Origin: an uncultured Desulfobacteraceae bacterium
GTDB lineage: Bacteria > Desulfobacterota > Desulfobacteria > Desulfobacterales > Desulfatirhabdiaceae
Direction of reading: 5' to 3'
Length of the DNA stretch: 64,000 bases
Assembly (NCBI GenBank): GCA_903953895.1
Contig: CAJBLH010000027.1
Location: forward strand, 1-64,000
Positions 17,793 to 27,700 of this stretch are shown here, piece after piece. The notes beneath the pieces were generated by a model that saw nothing but the letters and a program-made list of their open reading frames with translations, was not told the origin of the DNA and ran no database searches. The position numbers and the translations under genes are program-made. Every line of letters begins with the position of its first letter. The first letter of the stretch is position 1.

Positions 17793-18581
17793 TTACAGGG
17801 AGAGTATCAGACCAACCGGACAATGATCTGATCCCAGGACATCGTTATCGATGAACGCATCGACGACACAGCCTTTTTCCACAATATCCCGGGAGACGAT
17901 GAAATAATCGATCCGCCACCCGATATTTCGGGATCTGGCCCCGAACCGGTATGTCCACCATGAATATTTGGCGATATCCGGATACAGGTGCCGAAACGTA
18001 TCCACATAACCGTTTTGAAGAATCCGGTCCATCCAGTCTCGTTCGATCCGGAGAAAGCCGGAATAATTCTCGTTGGCCTTGGGGTTTTTCAGATCGATTT
18101 CATTGTGCGCCGTATTGAAATCGCCACTGATGATCACGCTGCGGCCCTGTAAGCGATAGCGATCGGCATGGTCAAAAAACGCCTGATAAAAGTTCAGTTT
18201 GTATTGCAGGCGGTCTTCGCTCATCTGACCGTTGGGGAAATACACATTGAAAAAAATGAAGTCTCCGAAATCCATTTCACAGATTCGGCCTTCCAGATCA
18301 TATTCGGGAATGCCAAGGCCGTAGCGGATGGAAAGCGGAGAAATCCGGGTGTAGGTTCCCACCCCGCTGTACCCTTTTTTTACGGTTGAATGGGACCAGT
18401 AGGATTCATAGCCATCGATCTGTTTCATGGCATCCGTCAGCTTGGATTCCTGGAGCTTGGTTTCCTGGATGCCGAAGATATCGGCATCCAAGTCTTTGAA
18501 TGTTTGAACGAAGCCTTTGGCCATCAGGGCATTGAGGCCGTTCACATTCCAGGAGATTAATTTCAAAGTCCGGCCGGGCAT
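17793..18581 (-). CDS. xthA: Exodeoxyribonuclease III
   Basis: A 262-residue AP endonuclease/3'-5' exonuclease of the ExoIII/APE1 fold. Active-site motifs are all present: ISWNVNGLNAL, IFGIQETKLQ with the metal-binding Glu, SGDFNTAHNEIDL with Asp-Asn, SWWTYRFGARSRNIGWRIDY, and the terminal SDHCPVGL with catalytic His. It incises abasic sites in base-excision repair. The ribosome site is weak. It is likely co-transcribed with the FmdB gene that follows. Confidence 0.95.
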   Translation of the reverse strand: MPGRTLKLISWNVNGLNALMAKGFVQTFKDLDADIFGIQETKLQESKLTDAMKQIDGYESYWSHSTVKKGYSGVGTYTRISPLSIRYGLGIPEYDLEGRICEMDFGDFIFFNVYFPNGQMSEDRLQYKLNFYQAFFDHADRYRLQGRSVIISGDFNTAHNEIDLKNPKANENYSGFLRIERDWMDRILQNGYVDTFRHLYPDIAKYSWWTYRFGARSRNIGWRIDYFIVSRDIVEKGCVVDAFIDNDVLGSDHCPVGLILSL

Positions 18582-18675
18582 AGATGTATCTGATAACTCG
18601 CTGTTTATATGGTAAAAATATGTTAACTAAAGAACATGCCGGAAACATGAAAACGCAGAATTATGGAAGTTAAAC

Positions 18676-18714
18676 GGCCATGACATATGGCAGTCAATTC
18701 CATACGTCATGGCC
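18676..18714. repeat. 15-base inverted repeat in a divergent promoter region
   Basis: GGCCATGACATATGG and CCATACGTCATGGCC pair over 15 bases with one mismatch, around a nine-base loop. No T-run follows, so a terminator is unlikely. A dyad between two divergent genes could be an operator. Confidence 0.55.
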
Positions 18715-18877
18715 ATCTGTCTTTCAAATACAGTCATGTTTATCTTCAAAGTATACTAAATTTCAGGTTTTCACACAATGGCGGATTCAAAAAATTTCCA
18801 ACTCCGATCATTTCTTTGATTTTTCTTGATTTGTCGATAATATCCGCATATTTCATAACCATTGCTGGAAAACATGT

Positions 18878-18905
18878 CTTTGCGTCCTTTGCGTCTTTGC
18901 GGTGA
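18878..18905 (+). repeat. CTTTGCGTCCTTTGCGTCTTTGCGG repeat
   Basis: Three imperfect copies of a CTTTGCGTN unit lie in tandem just upstream of the alcohol dehydrogenase ribosome site. The run shares CTTTGCGTCCTTTGC with the reverse complement of 6789-6813. From memory, such strings recur in many environmental genomes. Confidence 0.5.
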
Positions 18906-18926
18906 AAATCATAGGAGATGAAGCTT

Positions 18927-19985
18927 ATGAATATCCCTGTCACGATGAAAGCAATGCCCATCACCGGCATCGCAGAAATCTCTGCGGGCAGCGAACCGCT
19001 CACGCTGATGGAGATCGGCGTTCCGGAACCCGGGAATGGGGAAATCCTGATTCAGGTGGCTGCCTGTGGTGTCTGTCATACGGAACTGGACGAGATCGAA
19101 GGGCGCACCCCGCCACCCCATTTTCCGGTAGTCCCCGGCCACCAGGTGATCGGTCGTGTGGTTACCTGCGGCCCGCTTACATCCCGATTTCAAACGGGCG
19201 ATCGGGTCGGCGTCGGCTGGATATACCGTGCATGCGGAACCTGCACGTTCTGTCGGGGAGGCAACGAAAATCTGTGCCCTTCTTTTCGAGCCACTGGAAG
19301 AGATGTGAACGGCGGCTACGCCGAATTCATGGTTGCCCGGGAAGATTTTGCCTATCCCATTCCCGAATGTTTCACCGATCTCCAGGCTGCGCCGCTGCTG
19401 TGTGCCGGGGCTATCGGGTACCGCTCGCTGCGGCTGACGCAAATTCAGGACGGCCAGACGCTGGGCTTGACCGGATTCGGTGCATCCGCCCATCTTGTGC
19501 TGAAAATGCTGAATTACCGGTTCCCTAAAAGTCGGTGTTTCGTGTTCGCCCGAAGCCCGGCCGAACAATCTTTTGCACGGGAAATTGGGGCCGTCTGGGC
19601 CGGAGATACCGAAGAACCGTCGCCGGAACCACTGGATGCCGTCATCGATACCACACCGGTGTGGAAACCGATCGTGTTTGCCTTGCAGAATCTGAAAAGC
19701 GGCGGCCGGCTGGTGATCAACGCGATTCGAAAGGAGATTCTCGATCAGGATATCCTGATGCAGCTTGATTATCCCCGTCATCTATGGATGGAAAAAGAAA
19801 TCAAAAGTGTGGCCAATGTAGCCAGTCAGGATATCCGCGAATTTCTGGAAATCGCATCCCGGATACCCATCATCCCGGAAGTTCAGGGCTTTCCGCTGGA
19901 ATCGGCCAATGATGCCTTGATCGAGCTGAAAGAACGAAAAATCAGGGGTGCAAAAGTGCTGTGCGTTTCAGAAAATTTGCCATGA
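18927..19985 (+). CDS. Zinc-dependent alcohol dehydrogenase
   Basis: A 352-residue medium-chain dehydrogenase. Catalytic-zinc ligands are visible in ACGVCHTELDEIEG and PGHQVIGRV. The structural-zinc lobe is CGTCTFCRGGNENLC, giving four Cys. The nucleotide-binding half is less canonical: LGLTGFGASAHLVLKML replaces the usual GxGxxG-type VxGxGGxG, so it has GFGASA. The substrate is unknown; related AdhP-like enzymes oxidise primary alcohols with NAD. ATG 18927 is nine bases from AGGAG, whereas ATG 18918 directly abuts it. The 3' end overlaps the convergent Cys-cluster gene by 44 bases. Confidence 0.9.
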   Translation: MNIPVTMKAMPITGIAEISAGSEPLTLMEIGVPEPGNGEILIQVAACGVCHTELDEIEGRTPPPHFPVVPGHQVIGRVVTCGPLTSRFQTGDRVGVGWIYRACGTCTFCRGGNENLCPSFRATGRDVNGGYAEFMVAREDFAYPIPECFTDLQAAPLLCAGAIGYRSLRLTQIQDGQTLGLTGFGASAHLVLKMLNYRFPKSRCFVFARSPAEQSFAREIGAVWAGDTEEPSPEPLDAVIDTTPVWKPIVFALQNLKSGGRLVINAIRKEILDQDILMQLDYPRHLWMEKEIKSVANVASQDIREFLEIASRIPIIPEVQGFPLESANDALIELKERKIRGAKVLCVSENLP

Positions 19986-20793
19986 CAGCTTCCGCTTCTC
20001 GCAGCGCCTGGATGGAGGCAAATCTGCTTCCCAGCTCCTGAAAAATCCTGTCATACGGTGCGGGTGCCGCACCAATGGCTGCATAATCCACCGATGGCCG
20101 GACATACAGCTTATCATTGAAAAAATAATGGATCTGTCCGGTGGCGGCATCCGAACGATACTGCCAGGATTGTTTTAAATCCATCAACTCCCGAACAATT
20201 TCCAAACAAAAGTCCGGATCAGGTACAGGCTTATCCTCCCAGCATACAGGCGAATCTCCGGAAGCATCCAGAATCGCCTGTATCAGGGGGGATTCGGTAA
20301 TTATCAGCCCATACTCGAACCAGTCTCGGGCAGCGCTCCGGATCAGAATTTTAATGTCTGTGGAAAGTTGATTATGGGTCGGGCAGAAATAAGTACGACA
20401 GGCCAGTCCACCATAATCGCTGATCCCCCGTAGATCCAGTCCGTCATTGCCCAACGGGTGCAGCAGGCATCCTGGTCGTGATGCATTCGGGCCGATCAGC
20501 CCGATATAGGGGCAGTGATGAAATTCGGGCAGCGGTCGCGCTTGCGGTTCGTTGTCTTCCACCCACAGCCGGAAAGACAAAATTGTATTCAGGTTTCGCG
20601 TGTCCACGCCGGCGAACCGCTGCGTCCGCCTTTCCAACAGGGGGGAGATGCCATCCCTGGAAAGACCCGACACGTTATACAGGCCGCAGCAGGCTCCGCA
20701 CGATACAGTATCGCTGACCTGGCAGAGATAAACCCCGCCCGGAATATCGGGATCCATTACGATCGACCCGGTATGCACTTCATTTCCGCACAT
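19942..20793 (-). CDS. Cysteine-cluster (CxxCC) protein, YkgJ-like
   Basis: A 283-residue protein of unknown role. The N-terminal DTVSCGACCGLYN is a CxxCC cluster as in the YkgJ/UPF0153 group. Further Cys follow in HHCPYIGL, RPGCLLHP and LACRTYFCPTH. Together these suggest a zinc or iron-sulfur site made by about seven cysteines. The C-terminal half is helical without recognisable motif. I start at ATG 20793 after GGGGGCAGG; a GTG one codon earlier is possible. The gene ends inside the convergent dehydrogenase gene. Confidence 0.65.
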   Translation of the reverse strand: MCGNEVHTGSIVMDPDIPGGVYLCQVSDTVSCGACCGLYNVSGLSRDGISPLLERRTQRFAGVDTRNLNTILSFRLWVEDNEPQARPLPEFHHCPYIGLIGPNASRPGCLLHPLGNDGLDLRGISDYGGLACRTYFCPTHNQLSTDIKILIRSAARDWFEYGLIITESPLIQAILDASGDSPVCWEDKPVPDPDFCLEIVRELMDLKQSWQYRSDAATGQIHYFFNDKLYVRPSVDYAAIGAAPAPYDRIFQELGSRFASIQALREAEAVMANFLKRTALLHP

Positions 20794-20835
20794 CACGCCT
20801 GCCCCCTCTTATTTCCTTTATCGCGTCAAGTAACT

Positions 20836-20874
20836 GTTCATCCTCCCTCCCCCCGCTGGAGGGAGGAGGTGAAC
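20836..20874. repeat. Long C/G-rich hairpin after ettA
   Basis: GTTCATCCTCCCTCC pairs with GGAGGGAGGAGGTGAAC across a short loop, with a two-base bulge. It starts two bases past the ettA stop on the minus strand and precedes the Cys-cluster gene. No T-run follows, so it may be a transcript-stabilising hairpin or a dispersed repeat. Confidence 0.6.
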
Positions 20875-20876
20875 GG

Positions 20877-22559
20877 CTACCGCGTCAACTGTCGGTATTT
20901 AATCCGATGGGGTTGATCCGCGGCAATTCCCAGCCGGGTTTTCCGGTCTGCCTCGTAATCCGAGTAATTCCCTTCAAACCAGACGACTTTGCTGTCTCCT
21001 TCAAAAGCCAGAATGTGGGTGGCGATGCGATCCAGAAACCAGCGGTCATGGCTGATCACCACAACGCAACCGGCAAAATTTTCAAGGGCTTGCTCGAGGG
21101 CTCGCAACGTATTGACATCCAGGTCATTGGTGGGTTCATCCAGCAGCAGGACATTGGCTGCTTGCTTCAGCATCAGGGCCAGATGTACCCGGTTGCGCTC
21201 GCCGCCGGACAGCAGGCTCACTTTTTTCTGCTGATCCGTACCGGAAAAATTGAATCGAGACACATAGGCCCGGGAGTTGATCTGGCGATTTCCGAGATCG
21301 ATCAAGTCTTTACCTTCGGAAATGGTTTCCCATATGGATTTATTGGCATCCAGCACATCCCGGCTTTGGTCGACATAGGCCAGTTGAACGGTCTGGCCGA
21401 CGTGAATGACACCGGCATCCGGTTTTTCCTGATCGGTGATCATGCGAAAGAGGGTGGTCTTGCCGGCCCCGTTGGGGCCGATCACACCCACAATGCCGCC
21501 TGGCGGAAGTGAAAACGTCATGTCTTCCACAAGAATCCGTCCGTCATAAATCTTGGTGACGGCTTCCGCCTGTATGACCATATCTCCGAGCCGGGGGCCG
21601 GGTGGAATATAGATTTCCATGTCTCGGACCTGGCTGTCAATGTCTTGTTTCAAAAGGCTTTCATAGCTGTGAATACGGGCTTTGGACTTGGACTGCCTGG
21701 CCTTTGGGCTCATGCGGATCCATTCCAGCTCCCGCTGAAGGGTTTTCTGACGTTCGGATTCGGATTTTTCCTCATTTTTGAGCCGCTGTTGTTTTTGCTC
21801 CAGCCAGGAGGAATAATTGCCTTTCCAGGGGATGCCCTGACCCCGGTCCAGCTCCAGAATCCAGCCGGCGACATTGTCGAGAAAATATCGGTCATGGGTG
21901 ACAGCGATGATGGTTCCGGCATAATTCTGAAGATGGTGTTCCAGCCAGGCGACGGACTCGGCATCGAGATGGTTGGTGGGTTCGTCCAGAAGCAGAATGT
22001 CGGGTTTTTGCAGCAACAGCCGGCACAGCGCCACCCGGCGTTTTTCCCCGCCGGACAGCACCTCGACCAGGGTATCGCCAGGCGGACACCGCAGCGCATC
22101 CATGGCCATTTCCAGGCGGGAATCCAGATCCCATGCTTCCAGATGATCCAGGCTTTCCTGAACCTCTCCCTGCCGTTCGATCAATTTGTTCATTTCGTCG
22201 TCGGAGAGGGGCTCGGCGAATTTCTCATTGATGTCGTTGTATTCCTTCATCAAGTCAACCGTTGACTGAACCCCTTGTTCGACAATTTCCCGAGCGGTTT
22301 TGGCAGGGTCCAGACGGGGCTCCTGTTCCAGGTATCCGATGGTGTGGCCGGGTGTAAGAATGGTTTTTCCGTTAAATTCGGTATCCACTCCGGCCAGAAT
22401 GCGCAGCAGGGTGCTTTTTCCTGAGCCGTTCAGACCCAGGACGCCGATTTTGGCGCCATAAAAATAGGATAGATAGATATCCTTTAAAATGGGCTTTTTC
22501 TGATAAAATTTACTGACACCGATCATTGAATATATAACTTTGTTGGGATCAATGCTCAC
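20877..22559 (-). CDS. ettA: Energy-dependent translational throttle protein EttA (ABC-F)
   Basis: A 560-residue ABC-F ATPase with two nucleotide-binding domains and no membrane segment. NBD1 has Walker A GLNGSGKST, signature LSGGEKRR and Walker B ILLLDEPTNHLD. NBD2 has GPNGAGKTT, LSGGERNR and VLLLDEPTNDLD. The segment between them is the P-site tRNA-interaction motif region, rich in charged residues (QKQQRLKNEEKSESERQ). EttA binds the ribosomal E site and gates the first peptide bond according to energy state. The chosen start is GTG at 22559, about ten bases after AAAGGA, because upstream-aligned residues NKVIYSMIGVSKFY fit family alignment. Confidence 0.93.
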   Translation of the reverse strand: MSIDPNKVIYSMIGVSKFYQKKPILKDIYLSYFYGAKIGVLGLNGSGKSTLLRILAGVDTEFNGKTILTPGHTIGYLEQEPRLDPAKTAREIVEQGVQSTVDLMKEYNDINEKFAEPLSDDEMNKLIERQGEVQESLDHLEAWDLDSRLEMAMDALRCPPGDTLVEVLSGGEKRRVALCRLLLQKPDILLLDEPTNHLDAESVAWLEHHLQNYAGTIIAVTHDRYFLDNVAGWILELDRGQGIPWKGNYSSWLEQKQQRLKNEEKSESERQKTLQRELEWIRMSPKARQSKSKARIHSYESLLKQDIDSQVRDMEIYIPPGPRLGDMVIQAEAVTKIYDGRILVEDMTFSLPPGGIVGVIGPNGAGKTTLFRMITDQEKPDAGVIHVGQTVQLAYVDQSRDVLDANKSIWETISEGKDLIDLGNRQINSRAYVSRFNFSGTDQQKKVSLLSGGERNRVHLALMLKQAANVLLLDEPTNDLDVNTLRALEQALENFAGCVVVISHDRWFLDRIATHILAFEGDSKVVWFEGNYSDYEADRKTRLGIAADQPHRIKYRQLTR

Positions 22560-22954
22560 TATGAACGATTCCTTTCTGGGAATGGATTATCAAAATATCC
22601 GAAGTGATCCGGTTGATCGGCCGGTTGATCGGGTTGATCAGGTTGATCCGGCATCGGCATTTTCTGGCGATAATATCAAAATCCCATCGAAATGTCTTAT
22701 GAAATTTCGATGAAGGAATCCTATCGCAAATTGCGCCGTCCGTATTTGAAAGACAATTGATTGACTAATTTCATATCCAATATTAAAACTTAAATAAAAA
22801 ATATTCGCGTTTGAATCCGTATTTGAAAACAACCAGGCGTTTACGGTTTTGACCGTTTGTCTGAGAACGACAATCTGGATAGATCATCCCGTATTCCGTA
22901 GTTGGACCCTTTTATAAAATTCCGACGGATCAGGCCTGCCCGTAAAGGATGATG
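22560..22954. other. Non-coding region with GGTTGATC repeats
   Basis: This 395-base divergent gap lies between ettA and the exported glycosidase-like gene. Apart from four near-tandem GGTTGATC units at 22611-22649 I see no structure. A 64-codon minus-strand frame within it has no ribosome site or family likeness. Confidence 0.55.
22611..22649 (+). repeat. Four GGTTGATC(G/A/C) direct repeats
   Basis: GGTTGATCGG, GGTTGATCG, GGTTGATCA and GGTTGATCC follow each other, the last three exactly contiguous with nine-base period. They sit about 50 bases upstream of the ettA start on the opposite strand. Could be binding sites or simple slippage. Confidence 0.6.
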
Positions 22955-24595
22955 ATGGTTGCCTTTTCGAAGACATTTCGGTTCATGATTGCCTTTTTTT
23001 GGTTTTTTCTACTGTTTTCCAAGGAAAGTTTAACTGCAGAACTTCCAAAGCCTGGCTTTGTCCTGCACTTTGACTTCATCAGAAATGCTTCCGAAGGCTG
23101 TGCTCTGGTGGATGTTGCCGAGCGGGCCGGGGCCAAGGTCATCAATGTCGTACCGCCGGCCCATATCTGGGAAGACACCGCTTCTCAATTAGCTCTGGAT
23201 GCGATCATCGACGAGATCAACCGCCGAGGACTGAGTTTAATCTTCACGCGCATCGATGCCGCAAAGTTTCCGGATCACAGCGGCAAGCGTTCCTATTATC
23301 TCTATGGCCGGATACTGAACGAGCGCGGCAGATTGCCGAACGGCAAGGCAACCGACGCATATTTTCTGACCACGGTCGGAAAAGACGGTTATGCCGAATG
23401 GATGGAGGAAGAGACCCGCTATTATGCCCAGCACTATGGCGGGCTTCCGAATCTGATCGGTATCAATCTGGGGCCGTTCAGTGAACCTTTCAGCGCCGAA
23501 CGGTGTGGTTTCCTGGAATATATGGCGGAAACCCGAAGTTATGAGGTTACCCAGTACACACGCTATGCGAAAAAATGGTGGCATGGCTGGCTTGCCGCAC
23601 ATTATGAAGATATTTCAGCGCTGAATCGTGAATACGGTGATCACTGGAATTCTGTCGATGCGGTACCCCTGCCGTTGAATGAAAAAGACCGGCGTTTTAA
23701 CAGAGCCGATCTGGCGTATTTCGATTTTATCCGATCGCTCAATGACTGGTATGTCGAGCGATATATGCGCTGCCGTGCCATCTGGCATGAGGTGAGCCAT
23801 AGAGCCGATGTTCCCTTCATTCTCCAGTTGAACGGCGCGCTTGCCGAGAAAATTGTCATGGGGCGGCCTGGCCATGCCGCCTTTGATGTACCTGGCTGGA
23901 TGTCCATGGCCGATGCACTCGGGGTATCACTCTACACCAACAGCGGCTATCCGGACATGGGGCATGGTTCCATTCTGGCCACGGTGAATTTATTGGCTTC
24001 GGCGCAAGAGCTGGGAAAGCCCGTTTTTGTTCTCGAGGGCGGAAACGAAGCTCCTAATGTCACCCTCGATCCCGTGGAACTGGCATTTTTTGGATCTGTT
24101 GCTGGAAAACTGATGCCGAAAACCTATATTTATGAGTTTTTGAAAGACAAATTCAATGAAACATACAAACAGAATCCTGGTAAACTGGTGAGCGCCGACG
24201 GACGCACCCGGCCTCGGGCCTTTACCGCCCTCCACGATCTCTTTTCAGACATCACATCGCATTCCGTTTCGCCGCAATCGCCTGTACTCTATGTCATCTT
24301 TGATTCACTTTATGCTCGGGGCAATGCGCCGGCGGGAAATCGCTATGCGGCTCTGTTTGATCTGGCTGCCTTCACGCCCATCCGGTGGATTCCGAAAGGC
24401 CAGGAATCGTCCATACATCCAGGCATTCCAGTCCTGCATCCCGATGGAACGGTATCGCCTGCCAACGAGCCGTTTTCCCGCCTTATGTCCTACATTCCGG
24501 ATATTGATTCCGGAGAGCGTTCAGGCTGGCGCAGGGAAGTTCTGAAGGTACTCGACAATGGAAGGGCCGCTCCGGAGTCCTTTACTGGTGTTTGA
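22955..24595 (+). CDS. Exported glycoside-hydrolase-like protein (clan GH-A-like)
   Basis: A 546-residue exported protein. Residues 1-30 form a signal peptide (hydrophobic FMIAFFWFFLLF, then SKESLTAE). The remainder reads as a TIM barrel: IIDEINRRGLSLIFTRIDA early, LIGINLGPFSEPF in the middle and KPVFVLEGGNEAP late. By position, E177 and E361 are candidate acid/base and nucleophile, as at strands 4 and 7 of clan GH-A enzymes; this is inference. Aromatic runs (KKWWHGWLAAHYED) are typical of sugar clefts. The start is the third of three ATGs, six bases from AAAGG. It is first of three collinear genes with a deacetylase/TIM-barrel fusion and a GT2 synthase, so it probably trims a secreted polysaccharide. 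Confidence 0.65.
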   Translation: MVAFSKTFRFMIAFFWFFLLFSKESLTAELPKPGFVLHFDFIRNASEGCALVDVAERAGAKVINVVPPAHIWEDTASQLALDAIIDEINRRGLSLIFTRIDAAKFPDHSGKRSYYLYGRILNERGRLPNGKATDAYFLTTVGKDGYAEWMEEETRYYAQHYGGLPNLIGINLGPFSEPFSAERCGFLEYMAETRSYEVTQYTRYAKKWWHGWLAAHYEDISALNREYGDHWNSVDAVPLPLNEKDRRFNRADLAYFDFIRSLNDWYVERYMRCRAIWHEVSHRADVPFILQLNGALAEKIVMGRPGHAAFDVPGWMSMADALGVSLYTNSGYPDMGHGSILATVNLLASAQELGKPVFVLEGGNEAPNVTLDPVELAFFGSVAGKLMPKTYIYEFLKDKFNETYKQNPGKLVSADGRTRPRAFTALHDLFSDITSHSVSPQSPVLYVIFDSLYARGNAPAGNRYAALFDLAAFTPIRWIPKGQESSIHPGIPVLHPDGTVSPANEPFSRLMSYIPDIDSGERSGWRREVLKVLDNGRAAPESFTGV

Positions 24596-24718
24596 AAAAA
24601 TGTGTTTGGGTAGACTGGTTTTTTCTGATCCCTTCCGAGATTGTACTTTCCAGAATCATTGCGATATGAAATAATAAAATCACTTTTGTGAATGTCCTGC
24701 GATAGATAGAGAGAATAA

Positions 24719-27700
24719 ATGGTGATCAGATTGCTGTTTCAGATTGTTTTTTTTGTCATCCTGACTGTGGGGGAGGGTGCTTCCGCTGTTTCTCCGGTTA
24801 TCGCCTTGCCTCCCGTGATTCCTGCCGCCGATGTTCTGATCGTTCATGACAGCCTGCCGGGACCCCTCCCGCCCGGTTGGATCGATGGGAACAATGTACT
24901 GGATCTGCTGGGTCATTTCGGATTGAAGGGAACACTTCAACCGATTGAAAATTATCGATCTGGCGATATTGCCCGGTTTCGTTTCGTCACCGTCCTCGGT
25001 ATCGATGAACGCAAAATGAGTTATCCGCAGGATTTTCTTTCAGATATTCGGAATGCCCGAATTCCGGTTTTCTGGATTGCCAATCATGTTGAGGAATTGA
25101 TGAAAGATCTGCAGTTTGCGGAGTCTCTTGGATTCAAGTTGTCTGAATCCGTTCCCATGCTGGGGTTTCAATCGGTTTCCTATAAGGGCCGGTTATTGAT
25201 AAAAGGAGAGCCTGTACTGTTTCCCATAGAGATTCAGAACCCGTCTAAAGTTCAGGTTCTGGCGACGGCAATCGGTAAAGATGGCGGTTCCATGCCTTAT
25301 ATGGTTCGGTCCGGCGCCTTCTGGTATTGTGCGGATTCACCTTTTTCCTATGCAGAGGAGGGGGACAGATATCTGGTTTTCTGTGATCTTCTCCATGATT
25401 TTTTTGGCATTCAACATCCGCAAGAGCGAAATGCTCTGGTGCGTATCGAGGATGTCTCGGTCGATTCCGAGCCGGATGACCTGCGCGCCCTGGCGGATTA
25501 TCTATACGGTAAAAAAATCCCCTTTCAGGTCTCGCTGATTCCGATCTTCAAGGACCCTGAGACCAAAGAGGAAATCTACCTATCGGATCGGCCCCAATTT
25601 GTCCGCGCCATCCACTATATGGTTTCCCGGGGTGCAACAATCGTGATGCACGGGGTGACCCACCAGTACCATGGCAGAAGCGGAGATGATTACGAGTTCT
25701 GGGACGATCAGTCCGGCAAGCCGGTTTCAGGTGACTCTCAAGATGTTGTCGAGCAGAAACTGCGGGCCGGACTGGAAGAATGCTTTGCCAACGACATTTA
25801 TCCGGTCACCTGGGAAACCCCGCATTATGTGGCGTCGGAGAACACATACCGGACCGTTGCAAAATACTTCAATTCTTCCTATGAACGCGTCTCTTCGGTC
25901 AACCACGCCGCAGCCGGGCATTATTTTCCATATCCGACTGTGGATCGGTTTGGCCGCTTCATCATTCCGGAGAGCATCGGCTTTATCGAAATGGAGAAGC
26001 CGTCTCCGGAAGCGCTTGTCAAAAACGCCGAGAGAACCCTGGTGGTGCGTGATGGTATGGCCTCTTTTTTCTTTCACCCCTTTCTGGATCTCAAATACCT
26101 GAAACAGTCGGTCGAGGGTATTCAGAAGCTGGGCTATCGGTTTATATCGATCCGGGATTATAACCTGCGTGTTCACCTGGATGACCGTCTGGTGCAGACT
26201 GCTACCGGCAGCATAGCGCTGACGCCCCATGCCAAATATATGCACCGTATCTGTCAACAGGCGGACGGCAGACTTTCCGGAGAATCCTATCTGGAAAAAA
26301 ATTCGCAGGGTGTGATCACTGATCCCGGCGTTGTGCCGGCCAATGCTGTTCTGGTGATGGAAGGTGTCAATGAGATTCTGGCGCAGAAGGATCAGAATTC
26401 CCCCGGTAAGTGGGAGATGTTCAAATCGTGGATTCAGAGCGGGCTCTACAAAAAATCCACAGTGGCGTCTCCGCTGGAACAGCCTCGGGCTGTGGTACTC
26501 TGGGATGATACGTTTGCCAAAGAAGACTGGAACAATCAGTCAAGCTATGTCAGTGTCCTTTCTCTGTATGGATTTCGAACCAGCACTGTCGACTGGAAGG
26601 CATTCGAGATGGATTCCATACCGGAAGGCGCCATCGTGGTTGTGCCGCAGGCTGTTGCCGTGAAGCTGCCTGATTCTTCCGTCAAATCGATTCAGTCATA
26701 TGTCCGAAAGGGCGGCAGGTTGATTCTGGATGGACCCAGTCCCCTGAGCCAGAGTGTGGGGGTTCAGAAACAGAAGCGATCGATCAAGGTTCGGTCTGTG
26801 GAAGAGATGCTGTACGGTGCTCAGGAAGTTATATGGAATCCATCGGCCACCGTGCCGCGCTTTACCATTTCGAAAACGCTTGCGGTCTACGTCCGGGACG
26901 AGGAAAGCGAACTCCCTTTAGCGGTTCTGGGTGGGTTTTATGAAGGTCGGTTTCTGTATCTGGGGGTGCGGTTCGATCCGATCAGCAAGCTTGGGTTTAC
27001 CCGCTATCCCTATCTTGTTCATTACCTTCGAGAGGGCTTTAAGCTGAACCTGCCGGCTCAGCGCAAACAGCTTGAGCTGTATTTCGATCCGGCGCTTGCC
27101 AAGCGGCAGGGGGCCGAGGACAAACTCGCCGAACAGTGGAGTCGAATGGGGGTTCGCGCTATTTATGCAGCCGCTTACCAGTTCTGGCCGAAATGGTCTT
27201 ATAACTATCAGCATCTGGTTGATGTCTGTCACAGAAACGGTATTCTGGTCTATGCATGGTTTGAGTTCCCGCATGTCAGCATGAAATTCTGGGAAGATCA
27301 TCCGGAGTGGCGGGCCAAAACAGCCACGAATGAAGACGGTCATGTGGGCTGGAGACATCACATGGATCTGGATATTCCCGAATGCCGGGCGACTGTCTTT
27401 GATTTTGCCGTCGCTTTTCTGCAAAAATACGACTGGGATGGTGTCAATATCGCTGAACTCAATTATGACACCGCCAACGGGCCCGAAACCCCCAAATCCT
27501 ATCTGCCCATGGGATCGACGACCCGGTCGGCGTTTCTTGCCCAGCATCATTTTGACCCGATTTTGCTCTTTTCGCCAGCATCGCCGTATTACTGGCAACG
27601 CAACCGAACGGCTTTGAAAAAATTTGAAACGTTTCGCTCACAGCGGGTCCAGGCATGGCATCAGGAATTGCTGGAGAAGATTACACCGGTTGCCAAGGCC

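Larger units (their letters stand above)
18582..18926. other. Divergent intergenic region with hairpin and repeat
   Basis: This 345-base region separates the minus-strand exonuclease III gene from the plus-strand alcohol dehydrogenase gene. It holds an inverted repeat at 18676-18714 and a CTTTGCGT-type repeat at 18878-18905. No convincing coding sequence was found on either strand; both promoters must lie here. Confidence 0.6.

Noticed and set aside
22638..22832. 64-codon minus-strand frame near the GGTTGATC repeats
   Set aside because: No ribosome site, no recognisable domain, AT-rich filler composition.
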